From positions 806,001 to 870,000 of the forward strand of contig RQOL01000466.1 of assembly GCA_013076295.1 (NCBI GenBank): a stretch of DNA of 64,000 nucleotides, in the 5' to 3' direction. Positions 1-12,800 of the stretch are shown in pieces. The notes below the pieces were generated by a model. It worked only from the letters and a program-made list of their open reading frames with translations, searched no databases and had not been told where the DNA came from. How positions within the stretch are numbered: the stretch's first letter is position 1; every line of letters starts with the position of its first letter. This DNA is from Sanderia malayensis. Taxonomy: Eukaryota; Cnidaria; Scyphozoa; Semaeostomeae; Pelagiidae. Both the position numbers and the translations under genes were made by a program.

Positions 1-169
1 AAATGCGTTGCGAGAAGTTTGGGGCATCGCATTGAACTATATAATGAATGGTTTTAAAGTTAAATTGTGCATCGTTGACGTCTTTAGAGCCGGAACAAGT
101 GTTGCTGCAAGGAGGAGGATAGACACAAGAAACGCAAAGAGGAGAAGTGTAATGAAGAACAAAGCTCAC

Positions 170-2250
170 CTTTCAGACATGTGAGAACAGCAGGGAATAT
201 TTCAGCTTCAACAACCATCTCTGCCAGGTCGACTGAATGCTTTGCAATTTGACTCAATGCTGAGAAGACTTGACGCTGTATTGCAATAAGAGCTTATCAG
301 TATTGAACAGATAAAACGAACAAATATCAGTGTACAAGGTTGGACAAGGAGTAATAGACTACAGGTTAACAAAAGCTAATCTGTTATTTTTAAATAATGC
401 ACAGAATAATGTTTAATAATGTTTGTTGTCACCTTGAGTTTGGCATCTGGATTCAATATCATTTGGGCAAGATGAGCTATAGCACCAGCATCCACAACTG
501 TCTGTGCCAACTAGTTGAAAACAGCAAAATATCAATTAAATGCTACAATAGTGGACAATAGTCCCGGGAAACTTTGACTTTGCACATATCCTTAATCCCC
601 CTTCTCCATCAAACACTGTTGTCTCTAGAGAAAGTCTTGTCCACATGGTTCTGATTGAAAGAAGAGTGTTGTTTTGAGGAGAAATAGGGATTTAATAAAG
701 CCCAGAAAAAGAAATCTATGGAAAGAGATAGCATAACATATAAAGTCAGTAACAGATAACTCACATCTGATGAATGCTTGCAAATATCACTTAGCGCTGA
801 TGCTGCAATTCTTTTGACTGCAAGTTCTGGTTCTTGAATGCAAATGACAAGCAAAGGCACAGCTCCTGCATCTACTACAGCCTGCGCAAGGTCTGGAAAT
901 TAAGAACAAAATAAAATTCTTAACATGGATAGTCCACATGGATGCATTTCTGACACGAGAGAAAGAGAAGATCTTAACGAGAAATGCAAGATACCTGTGT
1001 CATGTCTGGCAACATATCCAAGTGCCCATGCGGCAGCCTCCTTCACACCTGGGTCAAATTCTTCTAAGCAAATGACTAAAGCATCCAATGCACCACAGTC
1101 GACGACAGCCTAAATAAAGTCAAATCAATTCACTTTTGCCAACAGTAGTGTGTCCATAGTTTCAATGAATAAACTGTACCAAATACATGAAGCAATGAAT
1201 ATATTGATCAAATAGACAGTTGGGTGCGCAATAATGCTTTGAGTAATGGTTACTTACTTGAGCAAGTTGTGGAGAATGCTTTGCAACTGCTCTCAAAACA
1301 AATGCTGCAGCCTTTTTGTAAAATCTCTGAATTGCAAGAAATCTCTATTAAATTTTCTGACCTCAACTAAATGTCACAGTTAATAATCAACAACTAGGAG
1401 CAGATACCATCAACAGAAACTTTTATGCAATGGAAGCTCGAATAACAAGTAAGAGCAGTGACTAAATGGTTTCATTCTGAAGACATGATGAAAATCATTG
1501 GTAATGCCTAAGACATCAGCAGGCAATAAGCATTACGCTTGCCCCAATATGGATGTCTTTAGTGTGAAAGATCTTCAGTTTGTAGAGTTGTTGCTGTTAC
1601 TGACCCCAGGTGAGCAAGTCCCATACTCTGCAGAGTGCAAGATTCAACTGCATGACAAAAGACGAATGCTGAAATCATTGAATACTTTAACTTACATTTT
1701 GTTCTGCAAGAGAGTATACCAATTGTGGTAGAATGTCTGCTTTTACGACTGCTTCAGCAAGATCGTCGTTATAATTTGCAAGCCTGCCAAGTGCCAAAGC
1801 AGCTGTCTGTTGAATGGTTGGAACAATATCGAGAAGAAGAGGCCTCAGCAAAGCCATTACACCTGATATACAAATTTTAAGGTTATTCGTTTGTGAAAAA
1901 GTCATCTCACATTCATCAAAAAAGGACACTTGTCTTATATGACGTTTTTTTTGCAGAAGATTATGCTCAAGAGCCAAATTACCTGCATTTTGGAGAGTCT
2001 CGATATTCTGTGGCCTCGAAGCCAACTCTGCTACAGTCTGTACAAATGATGTCCTTGCCTTCTGATAATGCTCAAAAACTAAAAAAATATTATTTTCAGA
2101 TTTAGCAGCAGGCGGCCTTCAAACTTTTTTCGGTCTGGCCTATCTTCTCTTCTCGTGACATCATTTGGTTAGAGGCCATGGCCACGTAATCAATCGTAAT
2201 GTGTGAATAAAAGCAAACCTCATACCTTGCAATACTTGTCGTGTACTCAT
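170..2250 (-). CDS. SPAG6: SPAG6 / PF16 armadillo-repeat axoneme protein (N-terminal part; rest beyond window)
   Basis: SPAG6 is an armadillo-repeat protein of the central pair of motile cilia and flagella. Eight coding exons read on the minus strand: 2226-2250, 1983-2078, 1696-1862, 1258-1326, 995-1109, 765-892, 433-510 and 170-275. All have GT-AG borders and matching phases, giving 261 residues. The start reads MSTRQVLQ and then continues in the family's typical register (ELASRPQNIETLQNAG, then LLLDIVPTIQQTAALALGRL). Repeats containing AVVDCGAL and AVVDAGAI follow. Recognition is by close match to the known SPAG6 sequence. The C-terminal half lies to the left of base 1; I could not find a further exon in 1-169. 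SPAG6 implies that this organism builds 9+2 cilia. Confidence 0.95.
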
Positions 2251-3812
2251 TTTGCTTTTAATTGTTATCACTGAGAAATGTAGTCTGCTAGAAAACAACT
2301 TTAAGATCGTTTATTCCGGATTCGACTTGTGGTTTACAGTTGCTAGGCTTGCCACTATAGCAACAAAAATCAGCCGCGTATTCAAAACGAGACAAGGGTT
2401 GCTAAGACGACATTCAGGAATGAAACCGATGAAGATCAAAAGATAATAAACTCGAAATTCAATCTTGTTTATCTATAAGATCTATATACAAAATTAAGTA
2501 CCATGACAAAATTTATCTACCATATAATATTAACAACGAAAATAATTTTTGCTGATTAAATCGATTTTATCAAATTATAATTCATATAAGATTGTGTCCC
2601 TTGAGAAATCTAGAAGAACACACTTTACAATGATGCTTCAAATAAATGTTTATTAATCTCTTTACTTTTAGCAGAGCCATCTGTTTGGGGATGCACCTTG
2701 CAGCAAGAAAAGGACATTTATTAAGAGCATTATGATATACCAAATTGTGTGTACTTCTAGAGCATGGCTACATATATCAATCTTACATATTTCTCAACTC
2801 AATCCCTAAATGACACATGCTAGCGTGTTTGAATAAAAAAAACTCTCCCCTCGCAAAAGTTTTTGAACGATTTGGAATTTAAGCAGGGCCGGTTCCATGG
2901 GGGGGTGTGGGGGGGTGTGACACCCCCCCAAGAATTGAGTTTTAGCGATTTACTCGGTAAATTTCGATTTTTGGTCGGTAAAATTATGTTACGAAAGTTT
3001 ATATGGTTTTGTGGTAAGGTTTTTTTTTAAATTGCTCGGTACATAAGAGCTTACACCCCCCGACAAAAATTTTCTGGAACCGGCCCTGAATTTAAGATGG
3101 CGACCACAAGGAAAATTTGTTTACAAACCATTTACAATGATTTATTGCGCAATGCAGCAATCTTTGATTGCAAAAATTTGAACAATTAATATTTCAGGAA
3201 TCGTAATTTTAATTTTTTCAAGCAAAAACGTGGACAATTCACAATGTATTTCTTGGGAACAGCAGAACATATTTGTAAAAAGCGTTCAACAAATTAATAT
3301 TTCCTTTTTGGATGATTCCGATTACTTTTGCGAGGAGAGTGTGTTGAATAGCTTGCGCCTGAGGTGTCTGGCTAGAAAATTCTGCATTGCAATCAGGCTA
3401 ATATTATCTATAATAATTTCGCACATATGGATAATATACTTAAACATCAAGAATAAATGTTCAAATGCCCACATAACTTTATTTATCTCAGTAGATTCGA
3501 TACAATTTAACATTTAATATCGATTTGGAGTGAGCGTTGAGTCCATTTCCATGGCTCATTCTGTTTGTCTCTCCTCTCAACATGATTATCGATAAAACAT
3601 TAAAATATTCCCAAGCTCGACGCTTTGTCGTATCTAAATGATAAGCGCTAATAAACGCCCAGTAGGCAATTAAAATTTGGAGATAATTCCCATGAAGTAC
3701 GTTGCTTCATAAAAGAGCCCTTTCGTCATTTAATATTTGTCCACAAGACCATGTAACTGCATGGCATTGTTTGGCATCTGAGCTCACGTTAAAATAAAAC
3801 CACTAGCATCGT
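2251..3812. other. Intergenic gap between SPAG6 and the RhoGAP gene
   Basis: This stretch lies upstream of SPAG6 and downstream of the RhoGAP stop codon. It should hold the SPAG6 promoter and the RhoGAP 3' UTR. I see no convincing exon. Short ORFs at 2252-2446 and 3230-3517 have no family features. A 205 bp hAT-like insertion sits at 2884-3088 and is listed separately. Confidence 0.6.
2884..3088. mobile_element. hAT-type MITE, 205 bp, with 8-bp target duplication
   Basis: The ends are perfect 14-bp inverted repeats, cagggccggttcca at the left and its complement at the right. The same 8 bases, aatttaag, flank both sides (2876-2883 and 3089-3096). An 8-bp duplication with CAGGG-type ends is characteristic of the hAT superfamily. 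There is no coding capacity. A run of G and a run of C near the left end could pair with each other. Confidence 0.9.
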
Positions 3813-6800
3813 CTATAAGGAAACGCAGATTTCCGAGTATTCGTTGAGTAGAAAATTGACAATTTGATTCTGATATACCGTGTTTAGAGCAATGTTCAAA
3901 TGGTCACTTTCGTCAGTTGGCTTCATCAAAGTTGGTCCAAATACGATACTACAGTTATGCTTTTCCATTTTGTTTTCGGAACTATATTCTGAAACTCTAC
4001 AAATAGAAATTGCGTAGGTTAGCAAAAACATGCATACACAAAACTATTTACCACAAACACCACAATCAACGACCATTGTAATTGCTATTAACATGATGAA
4101 AATAAAGGATAGATAGTTAAATCCAAAAAAACTTATAGTGAAATTCAACTCACTTAAGCAAATGTTGCAGAATGAATTTCAAAGTTGCTTGATTCACTTT
4201 TGGTAAGTTTCCAACCAGAGATATAAACAATCGCTTTCTTTCGTGGATGGAAGGATTTTCTAAGAAAAAACAACAGAGGTGATGCTATTAACAGTCGTCA
4301 TAAACGCTTAGAGAATCGTACTTTGAGTGTGCTTACATACAATTATGTAAACAACAGTTTAATATCGCTTAAGTTAGATGATGTAGCTTAAATTGACACA
4401 ATGCTATAAAACAAGAATGGTAGAGACATTTGGAAAGTTGGAAGCTGTCAGCTTAAGGACGGAATGGAAATTCATAGAAAATAAGAAAATAAAGACAATT
4501 ACAAAAGAGAAAAGAGAAAAAGGAACCCGCATTGAAAAGAAATTTAATTGTCGAGGAGGAAAGGACATTAGGATACTTACTGATGGCATTGATGAAGTCG
4601 TTGTAAGCAAAACAAGGTATTAACGGATCTGGCAGTTCACGGAGATACCACTTCAGAGCACCGGCAATAACATGAACATCGGCCCATTGCTTATCGTTCA
4701 TATCGACATGTTCACCTACAAGAAAATGCATAGTCAAACGACTGCATTGCATAACGGTGATCTTTAACTCGCTGTTTAATACACGAATGCTTATTACACA
4801 GTGAAAAATACCTTACCTTGATCAGTTAGTATTCGAAGTTTGTGCATTTGTGAGGCATTACCACACTCTCGATAAATTCCTCTAGTTCTGAGACCTGTGA
4901 GAGAATGATACAAAGCGCAAGTTATCACGTACGTTCTCAATAACACAAAAATTACGATTTTCCGCCAATGTCACCTAAATACACACTTCTCATATAAAAA
5001 TAAGAATACAAAACACTTTCAAAATTGCTTTGAAAATCGGAAACATAGCGAAACATAATAAATACTAAAGCTTTTCGTCTGACACTCACTGTTTCGCTAT
5101 GTTTCCGATTTTCAAAGCAATTTGAAGTTCTGTACCGATCAAAAACACTTTCCCAAGACTCGGGGTTGTCCATTGCTATTCTTAAATTTCCATTGCTCTT
5201 TGGCAACTTTCAGCTTTCAGGAATAGACCCCTTTCTCGATGACGTCATACCATGAATCTCGAACGTGAAAACGAGGCAACCGATCTAATCGCATCAACTT
5301 TCTGATAGAGCGCTACCACAATCGTGTGTTATCATTGTGATTAAACTACTTTATAATAATTACAAAAATAAGTTAAAGTCGGTAGCAAACACCTATCTGA
5401 TATAGCTAAAGATATTTCGAAGAAGAAAAAAAACTTCTCTTCTTTAGGTATCAAAGAACTCAGGAAATCCGTTGAAATCGGTAATAAGGAAATTAAATCC
5501 GTGAAACAACGAGTTATAGAAAATCTTTCGTCTCAGCTTCAATAGTTAGTTCAATAAAAACTACAATAGGCCAAGAAAAGCGCGGGTCGCGATTACATCG
5601 GTTGCCTCCATTTCAATCGCGTGTCTCATTTTCAAACACAACGTGACGTCAATGGGAAAGGGGTCTATTCAGTTATTGAGCTACACTCTGCTCATCACTT
5701 ACCTTTTCGTTCCACTGTATCAATGCAATCAACAACAAACTTTGGTACATCTCTCTGTTCTCTTTTGCAAAGTACTTGCAAATCACAGCCAAATATCTCC
5801 TCTGCAAAACAAACCACACAGCCAAATTCAACTTCATCAAATGTTTCAAGTAAAGGCTACGTACTTCAGCCAAATTATTATTGACCTAGTTTACGATCAG
5901 GCGAGATATTATTGACGTAGTTTTCGATCAGACGAGATATTATTGACGCAACTTACGTTTGATAATTCCTTTCTTTTCTAATTCATAATACGTAGGTCTC
6001 TTCGGCAGGAATTTCTTCAATTTATCTTTGATTTTGGTCTTATTTGCATCTTCATCAATCGTGCTTGCTTCAAAAACAATTTCGAAAAACATTACATTCA
6101 ATTGAATACACTCAAAAAAGCGGATTTCAATCCACAAAAAGTCAATTACTTTATCCAAATCAGTAGATTTAGAATCAAGTACAGTTGAACTTGTAATAGC
6201 GGCCACTTTTAGATCCAGACTAAAGTAGCCGTCAATGGAGAGTGGCGACCGGAGATTCACTATAAAGGCATTAATGCGGGAAGAGACTGAGAGTTGGCCG
6301 TGAGTGGGAGGCATTGAACTCTATATAAGAACTCTGGAACGATAACTCTATTGTTCTCGGCTGCCCGTGAGTGTGTCACTTTTTGAATTTGATGCGCGCG
6401 CATTGTACGTATAAAAACTGGAAATTATAATGGAGACCTATTGTGCTGCAGCTATTTTTTTACGGATTTATTTCATTTTCATCAAAGTCGATATTTTTAC
6501 CTCAACGAAATAAAGGAATCATGTGATGGTAAGATTTATTTTATCGTTTCCGATTTAGAAATAATAATGTTAAGGAAGGAGATCGTTGTAAAAAGGCTAT
6601 TTTGCAGTGGCGGCAACTTCGGCCTATGTAAAAACGCTGAGAAATACCACAGGAAATGACTCGTAAAATGCAGCGTATAATCGCACACACCAGCAATAAT
6701 GACGCGTGGTATTTTATCAAGGGTGCAATGCCACACTCCCGAGAAACTCCCCGTTAAATGTAGCATTTCACCGGGGTATTTCACAATAAAATAACAGCAT

Positions 6801-9800
6801 TTCTATAACTGTAAAGTTTCATTAGAAGTGTGGTATTTCACGAAGAATTTCACGTTGTTGTTATTTCACTTGCGAGGAATTTACCACACTTTTTTCTGTG
6901 TAGGCCTTTTAACAATTACCTGATCATATTAATAGTAATAAATAATAGATGTAGATACATAGATATACATTTTGTTTACTCCCCATTTTCGGCAAGTTGA
7001 ATTTACCGCTTTATACACTTAGGTGAGTGGGAGGGAGGCTGTACGTGCAGCAGACGAACAAGAAGTGTTGTCAAGTTGGCTCTGTACACGTACACCACCA
7101 TCAACAAGCAAATTTGTTATTTTCTGCTAGGAATTGTGGAGTTTCACCCAAGAAATTTGAAGTTATCATTTGGAGAAATATGTTATCGAAAGTTTTACAT
7201 ATATGACTTACAACTTTGTGAAGAAATGTCAACGCTACAAGACTTTTTGCAGCGGCGATTTTTGGCCTAAGCTCATCGTCCAAATTATTTGAAGTAATCT
7301 TACACGTTTATTTTATGAGATACATAGCTACATGGGATTTCAAAAGTTGTAGAATTGTTATTTGCAGGTTATACTTAATTGGCTGGCTTCTGAGTTTGCC
7401 CATTCTTGAAAAATTTATGAAAACGTTGTTTTTTAGAGAATTTCTAAAATAGAAAATTGCCCGTAAAATACATTAAAAGCGTGTAGCGATGAATTTTTTT
7501 TTATTTCTAAGAAATAAATAAGTATATTAAATGATCCTGTACATTTTGGCAGCTAATAATGATACAACTGATGAGAAATACGATGATTTGTTTTTTCTGC
7601 TATACGTACAGCGGCAGCCATTTTGTGACACACTCGAGCTAAATAGAGTTATCGTTCCAGAGTTCTTATATAGAGTTCATTGGTGGGAGGTGACCGCTAG
7701 CACAAATTCGATTGTATCATACTATGTAGTACAGTCAAAACTGCATAATTCGAACTCGCGTAATTCGAACTCTATCACTCTACCAAATTCGAACGAAATT
7801 CTCTGTCCCTTCAAGGATCACTTATGAACCAATTCTTATAATACAAACCTCTGAAATTCGAACTTTTTGTAATTCGAGCATTTTCACGCTTCTCCAGGGT
7901 GTTCGAACTAAACAGAGTTGACTGTACTTGCTACAAAGAATCTAACACTCCTATATCAAATCTATAACACGGTTGTTCTATCGTTACCTCGTTTGGACGC
8001 CTTTCTCATAACGCTATTTGAACTTCGTTCCCCTCTGCTGATACCTGACTTCTCTTTCATCGCGAAATTGGGCGTGGTGGGTGTTATCGGAGGTGGATGT
8101 TTCCCATTCGGTGATAGAATACTGCCAACGTTCTCGCCGGCTCCGCTGTTAGCTTGGCTTAGAGTAAGCGGTGCTGGCTTAGGCAACGGGTTACTGTCCG
8201 CCTGAAAACATGAAAAATACAGTGATTACGCGGTAATCATAACCTGAAATTTTGCACCCAGCCTATTGTTCAAACGCAATAGCCAATTGTCTCTTGTATA
8301 GTTTTGAAATTACAAAAACGTCAATGGTACAGAAGAGCTAAAGCCCAGTTTGGAACGGAGCGAATCCAAGTTAGTTGGTGTAGTGAAAAAAGGCTGATGA
8401 CAGTTGATAGAGATAAAGAATATAAAAGCAAATATAGAACGCAATATAGTAAACCATGGATGAAGAGAACGACCTCTTACCCAACTCGTAGTGGTCGAAT
8501 GAATCGGCATTATCCATGTACTCATGGCTGTTGGTGTTTCTGCCTGTAGCATTACGACGAGTCCTTGGTTGTACGTGCTTATCTATATGGAAATATCACG
8601 GATACAAACCTCATATGATGAAACGCATTGTCATGGTGTTATTGCAGAGTCGTGTATACATCATACCGTAATAGCTCTAATAAGCCCCAACGGGGGGGGG
8701 ACTCATTGAATTTTTGATCTTTATTAGAGAAGGGGGTTAATTGAGAGATGCTAAAAAGAGCTTTTACGGTAAAATTGAAGAGTGGGACAATGCAGGATAA
8801 AAGGAAGGCCAAAAATTTACGATTTGAGGGGGCTATTAGAGAGGGGGGCTAATTAAAAGAGTAGGACAATACAGGATAAAAGGAAGGCTACCTGAAAGAC
8901 ATTCTTCTTTCCTTTCGTTCTTACACTGTTTGGCGGGTCAAGAGTAGCTCCGTGCAGGTCAATGCTGCTTTCCGGCTTGCCAGTTGGGAAAGCAGGTTTC
9001 TAAAAGGAAGAGCATCGCAGAAATGAATTGAAATTATTTGCAAAACTACCAATAGTATTGATATGAAAGAAAATTATAATGTGACGAATGATTCAGAGCT
9101 TAATACCGGAGCGGCCGACTTCTTATCCTTGTAAAAAACCAGAATGTTGTCATATTTGCAAACGTAAACTTGCTCCCAATGAAATTTTCTGTGAAAAACA
9201 AAAACATAAGCAATCATCAACGAAATTTTCAAAAATAAAAGGAGTTTTGGTTGTTCAATCTTGAAAATAATGAACTGAAAGACAAGTAAGACGAAACGAC
9301 TGCATAAAAAACGTGGAGTAAATGAGTCTCACTTTGATTTTCCAGCCTCCATTAGTTTCTTCCTCATCAGATATCCTTCAACTTCCGGAACGCGTGTCTA
9401 CGAAACAAGTACGTTATGTTAAATTCCCAATCATGATATCGTCATGATATCTGATAGACTCAGATGGCTGAGCATGTACTTAAAGCCTCTTACCAGTTCG
9501 GATGTACACAAATAATAATAATTATTAAACTAGAATTTCTTTATTTTCGCATGCTTATTTGCAAAATGAACTTTAAGGCAGGGGTTTATTCAAGGGTGGG
9601 ACTTATTCAAGGGGATTATTCGAGGGTGGGGCTTATTCAAGGGGTTTGTTCGAGGGTGGGGCTTATTTGAGCCTTTACGGTATTTCAAAGAGCTTTCCAG
9701 TTCATAATGCTGACTTTCTTCTTTCTTGAATTTTGCCCTTCGATAACTGTAAGCATCAACAGTAAAAACAAATTGTATGTTCCTTTGATTTTCAATACAC

Positions 9801-12800
9801 CGAAGCCACCCCATTTTGTTTCAATAACCAGCTAGTTGTACTCACATTGTTGGCTGGTGTCGGCGGTTGAGGGCTTGGCGGCTGGGGACTTGGAGTCACA
9901 CTGTCGCTCGACTCAAGAAGAATATTTTCAGACTGAGAACGTTTATGATGTATCTAAAAACCAAACGAACGCAACATAACAAATTATCAAAACATAAATC
10001 AATAATTTCACCCACGGGTGACTATTTTAAGTCTGTTAGCAAACGACATGAACTGGTCTTTCATTTAATCAAGCTCAGAACGCCAAACAAAATCGGTGGA
10101 AGGGCTTTCATTGAAAAGTCAACAATGCCCTACTCAATTGGATTTAAGCTCTGTGCAATGACAAAGAATTCAAAGTAAACAAAACAAAAGGTTAGTATAC
10201 CTTAGGAGATGGCCTTGGACTTTTATCTAGCTTGATATCAATCTGTTTCTTCAAGCTGGACGATGAGAAATCGAATAGCACTGATTTGCATTTTGCATTG
10301 CGGGGAAATGTGCTTGACATCCGACTGCCCAGTTTATCATCGCTCATATCATCCAAAGACCTTCGTCGTTCGCCCCTGAGCCTCACTTCAACCTATCAGC
10401 AAAAACAAAAAATCATTTCAATATGCTTCTCAAGTATATACAGTATATTCGCCTTAAGAATATACAGTAGAAGCCCGCATATAAGAACCTGTAAATTTCC
10501 ATCCAGGCTATTGTTCCAAGACAATAGACTATTGTTTCTTCTATTGTTTTGAACATAAATATCACCCTGCAGGTTCTTAAACCATTGGTTCTTATGTGCG
10601 GGTTTTTACTGTAACCGATGAAAATATCAAGGCTCAAAACCTCTGAAATATAAGAAGGATATCAGAATAAAGCCAAGCTCAAACGTCATCAGTTCTAAGA
10701 CTCGATGACACTTGAGCCTGGCTTGCTTAAGCCTAGCTTATCCAAGTTCTCCCAACGGTTGGCAAGAATAACTTAGGACTCAAAGTTATTCTGAAATTAT
10801 TATGAAATGTTTTAAGGATATTGATACCAAGCAAAAATTTAGTGTCCTCGTTAAAAAAGTGTGAATAATACTAGTGGGGTGTGCCATGATAAAGAGCAAT
10901 GTAAAATATGATATATTCGAGCTTACATCAGGTAGTTCCCAAGCAGTAACATCATCTCCAATTTTATAGTAATACGTCTGTCCGCTCTCTGTCTTGCAAG
11001 ATTTCCACTATAAACAAAATAGTATGAAACTCAACACCATATATCTTATAATAACGTATTTGGCAATATCCTATATCATAACGCGCTTAATAATACCATA
11101 ATCATAACGTATTTAGCAACACCATATACCATATAACGTATTTGGCAACACCGTATATCATACAACGTATCTGGCAATTCCCTATATTATAACGTGTTTG
11201 ACAATACCATTTAACATAACGAATTTGGTAATAACATCCATTTCTTATGACAACAAGGCTGACTTCAAAGCGCCAGTTACTTTCTGGCAACAACTTAATA
11301 CCTGGACATGAAAAAAAAGACAAAATAGCTACACAGACCTTTTCTTGATTTTGACTGTTCACATAAATATCTTCATTTGATTCATCTTTTTCAATGACAT
11401 AACCAGCTGGAGGGCCCTAGAAACGCAGAAACAAGCTACAACTACCATCAAATTTTAAACCCACAACACTTTGCAGTAGTGTTCGTCTGTGTCTGAAAAA
11501 ACTCAAGTAGGAAGTTCCAAAGTTCAAGAGAGCAAAAGTTCACATCAGATAAAAGCAGTCATAAAAGCTCTGGAGAAGGAAGTGCTTTGCAATTATACAA
11601 TGTCTAATGGATAATAATGGTGTAAAATTCAAGTCAAATAAAAAAATTGTGAAAGCATGGCTCAAAATTTTTTGATGCAAATCTAAATTGCATGAAAATA
11701 AAACATTCCCTTTTAAACACAAATGTTTTCCATCTATACTGCATGAAAATTACGTAAATATATGTCATTTTTGCGCAAAACTAAGTCATTTTCATGCAGT
11801 TTAGATGAAAAGCATTCGTGAATAAACTTTCCAATAAAATCTTATATTTATTAAAGTAACCGATGCTTAAATCACAATTCACATATTTTTCGAATCAGGT
11901 CCTGCATAAACAACAATACCATGGTTCAATAGGCCTGGCTACATTCGACCAAAACGATTAGATAATCGATCGAAATAAAAATAAAATCAAGAAGCCTGAA
12001 ATAAAATCAAATATTATAACGACAAATAAACTCGATAACCTCTTCGATAAAATCCTTCCAGATTCTTTCAGGGGAATAGGAGTTTCTTCTGAACAAAATA
12101 CCGGTTGCCAGCTCCATGCTCGTATTGTAATGCAACTTATGGTTAAGGAAATCAAATGTTTAAACGGGCGTGTGAAACAGAAAGATTTGAGGAACCTCAA
12201 TGACTTATGGTTAAGGAAATCAAATTTTCAAAGGGGCGTGAAAGAGAAAGATTTAACGAATATTGATGTATCCAAATGAGAATAATCACGCGTTCAATGT
12301 ATGAGTGGTTGACTTGAAGAAGGGATAATTAACGAGAAAGTTTATTTGTTCAAGGTGCTTAAGCTATTCACCGTTTAATTAGAAAAAGCTAATTTCCAAA
12401 AAAATAAAAAATAGACACACGATTGGTGATTGGGGTGGGCCATCCATGCAACCGAGGCCGGACAATATCAACTCGAGGCTTTCGTTTTGAGTTTGAGTTA
12501 AGCAACAGTTTTCGATTTCTGTTGTTTTGTTGTTCAAACTCGAGCTGAATGACTCCACTGTTTACACAGGCTAAACCTCATTTCAAGAATTGAATAATTT
12601 GAGCAACTGGTAATGGTCATGAAAATTTCATATCATAAAACTTTAAACACTTTTAAACACTGACAGCTGTTTGTATGTTGAAACAAAGCGTAGAAAAAAG
12701 AAGGCTTTGTTTTTTCATGTGGAAATCACGTTGGTGGATGCTAAACTTAGCATGGTTCAACTGTTGTGGAAAGAGGTGATTTGGTTCAAGTGGCCCATTA

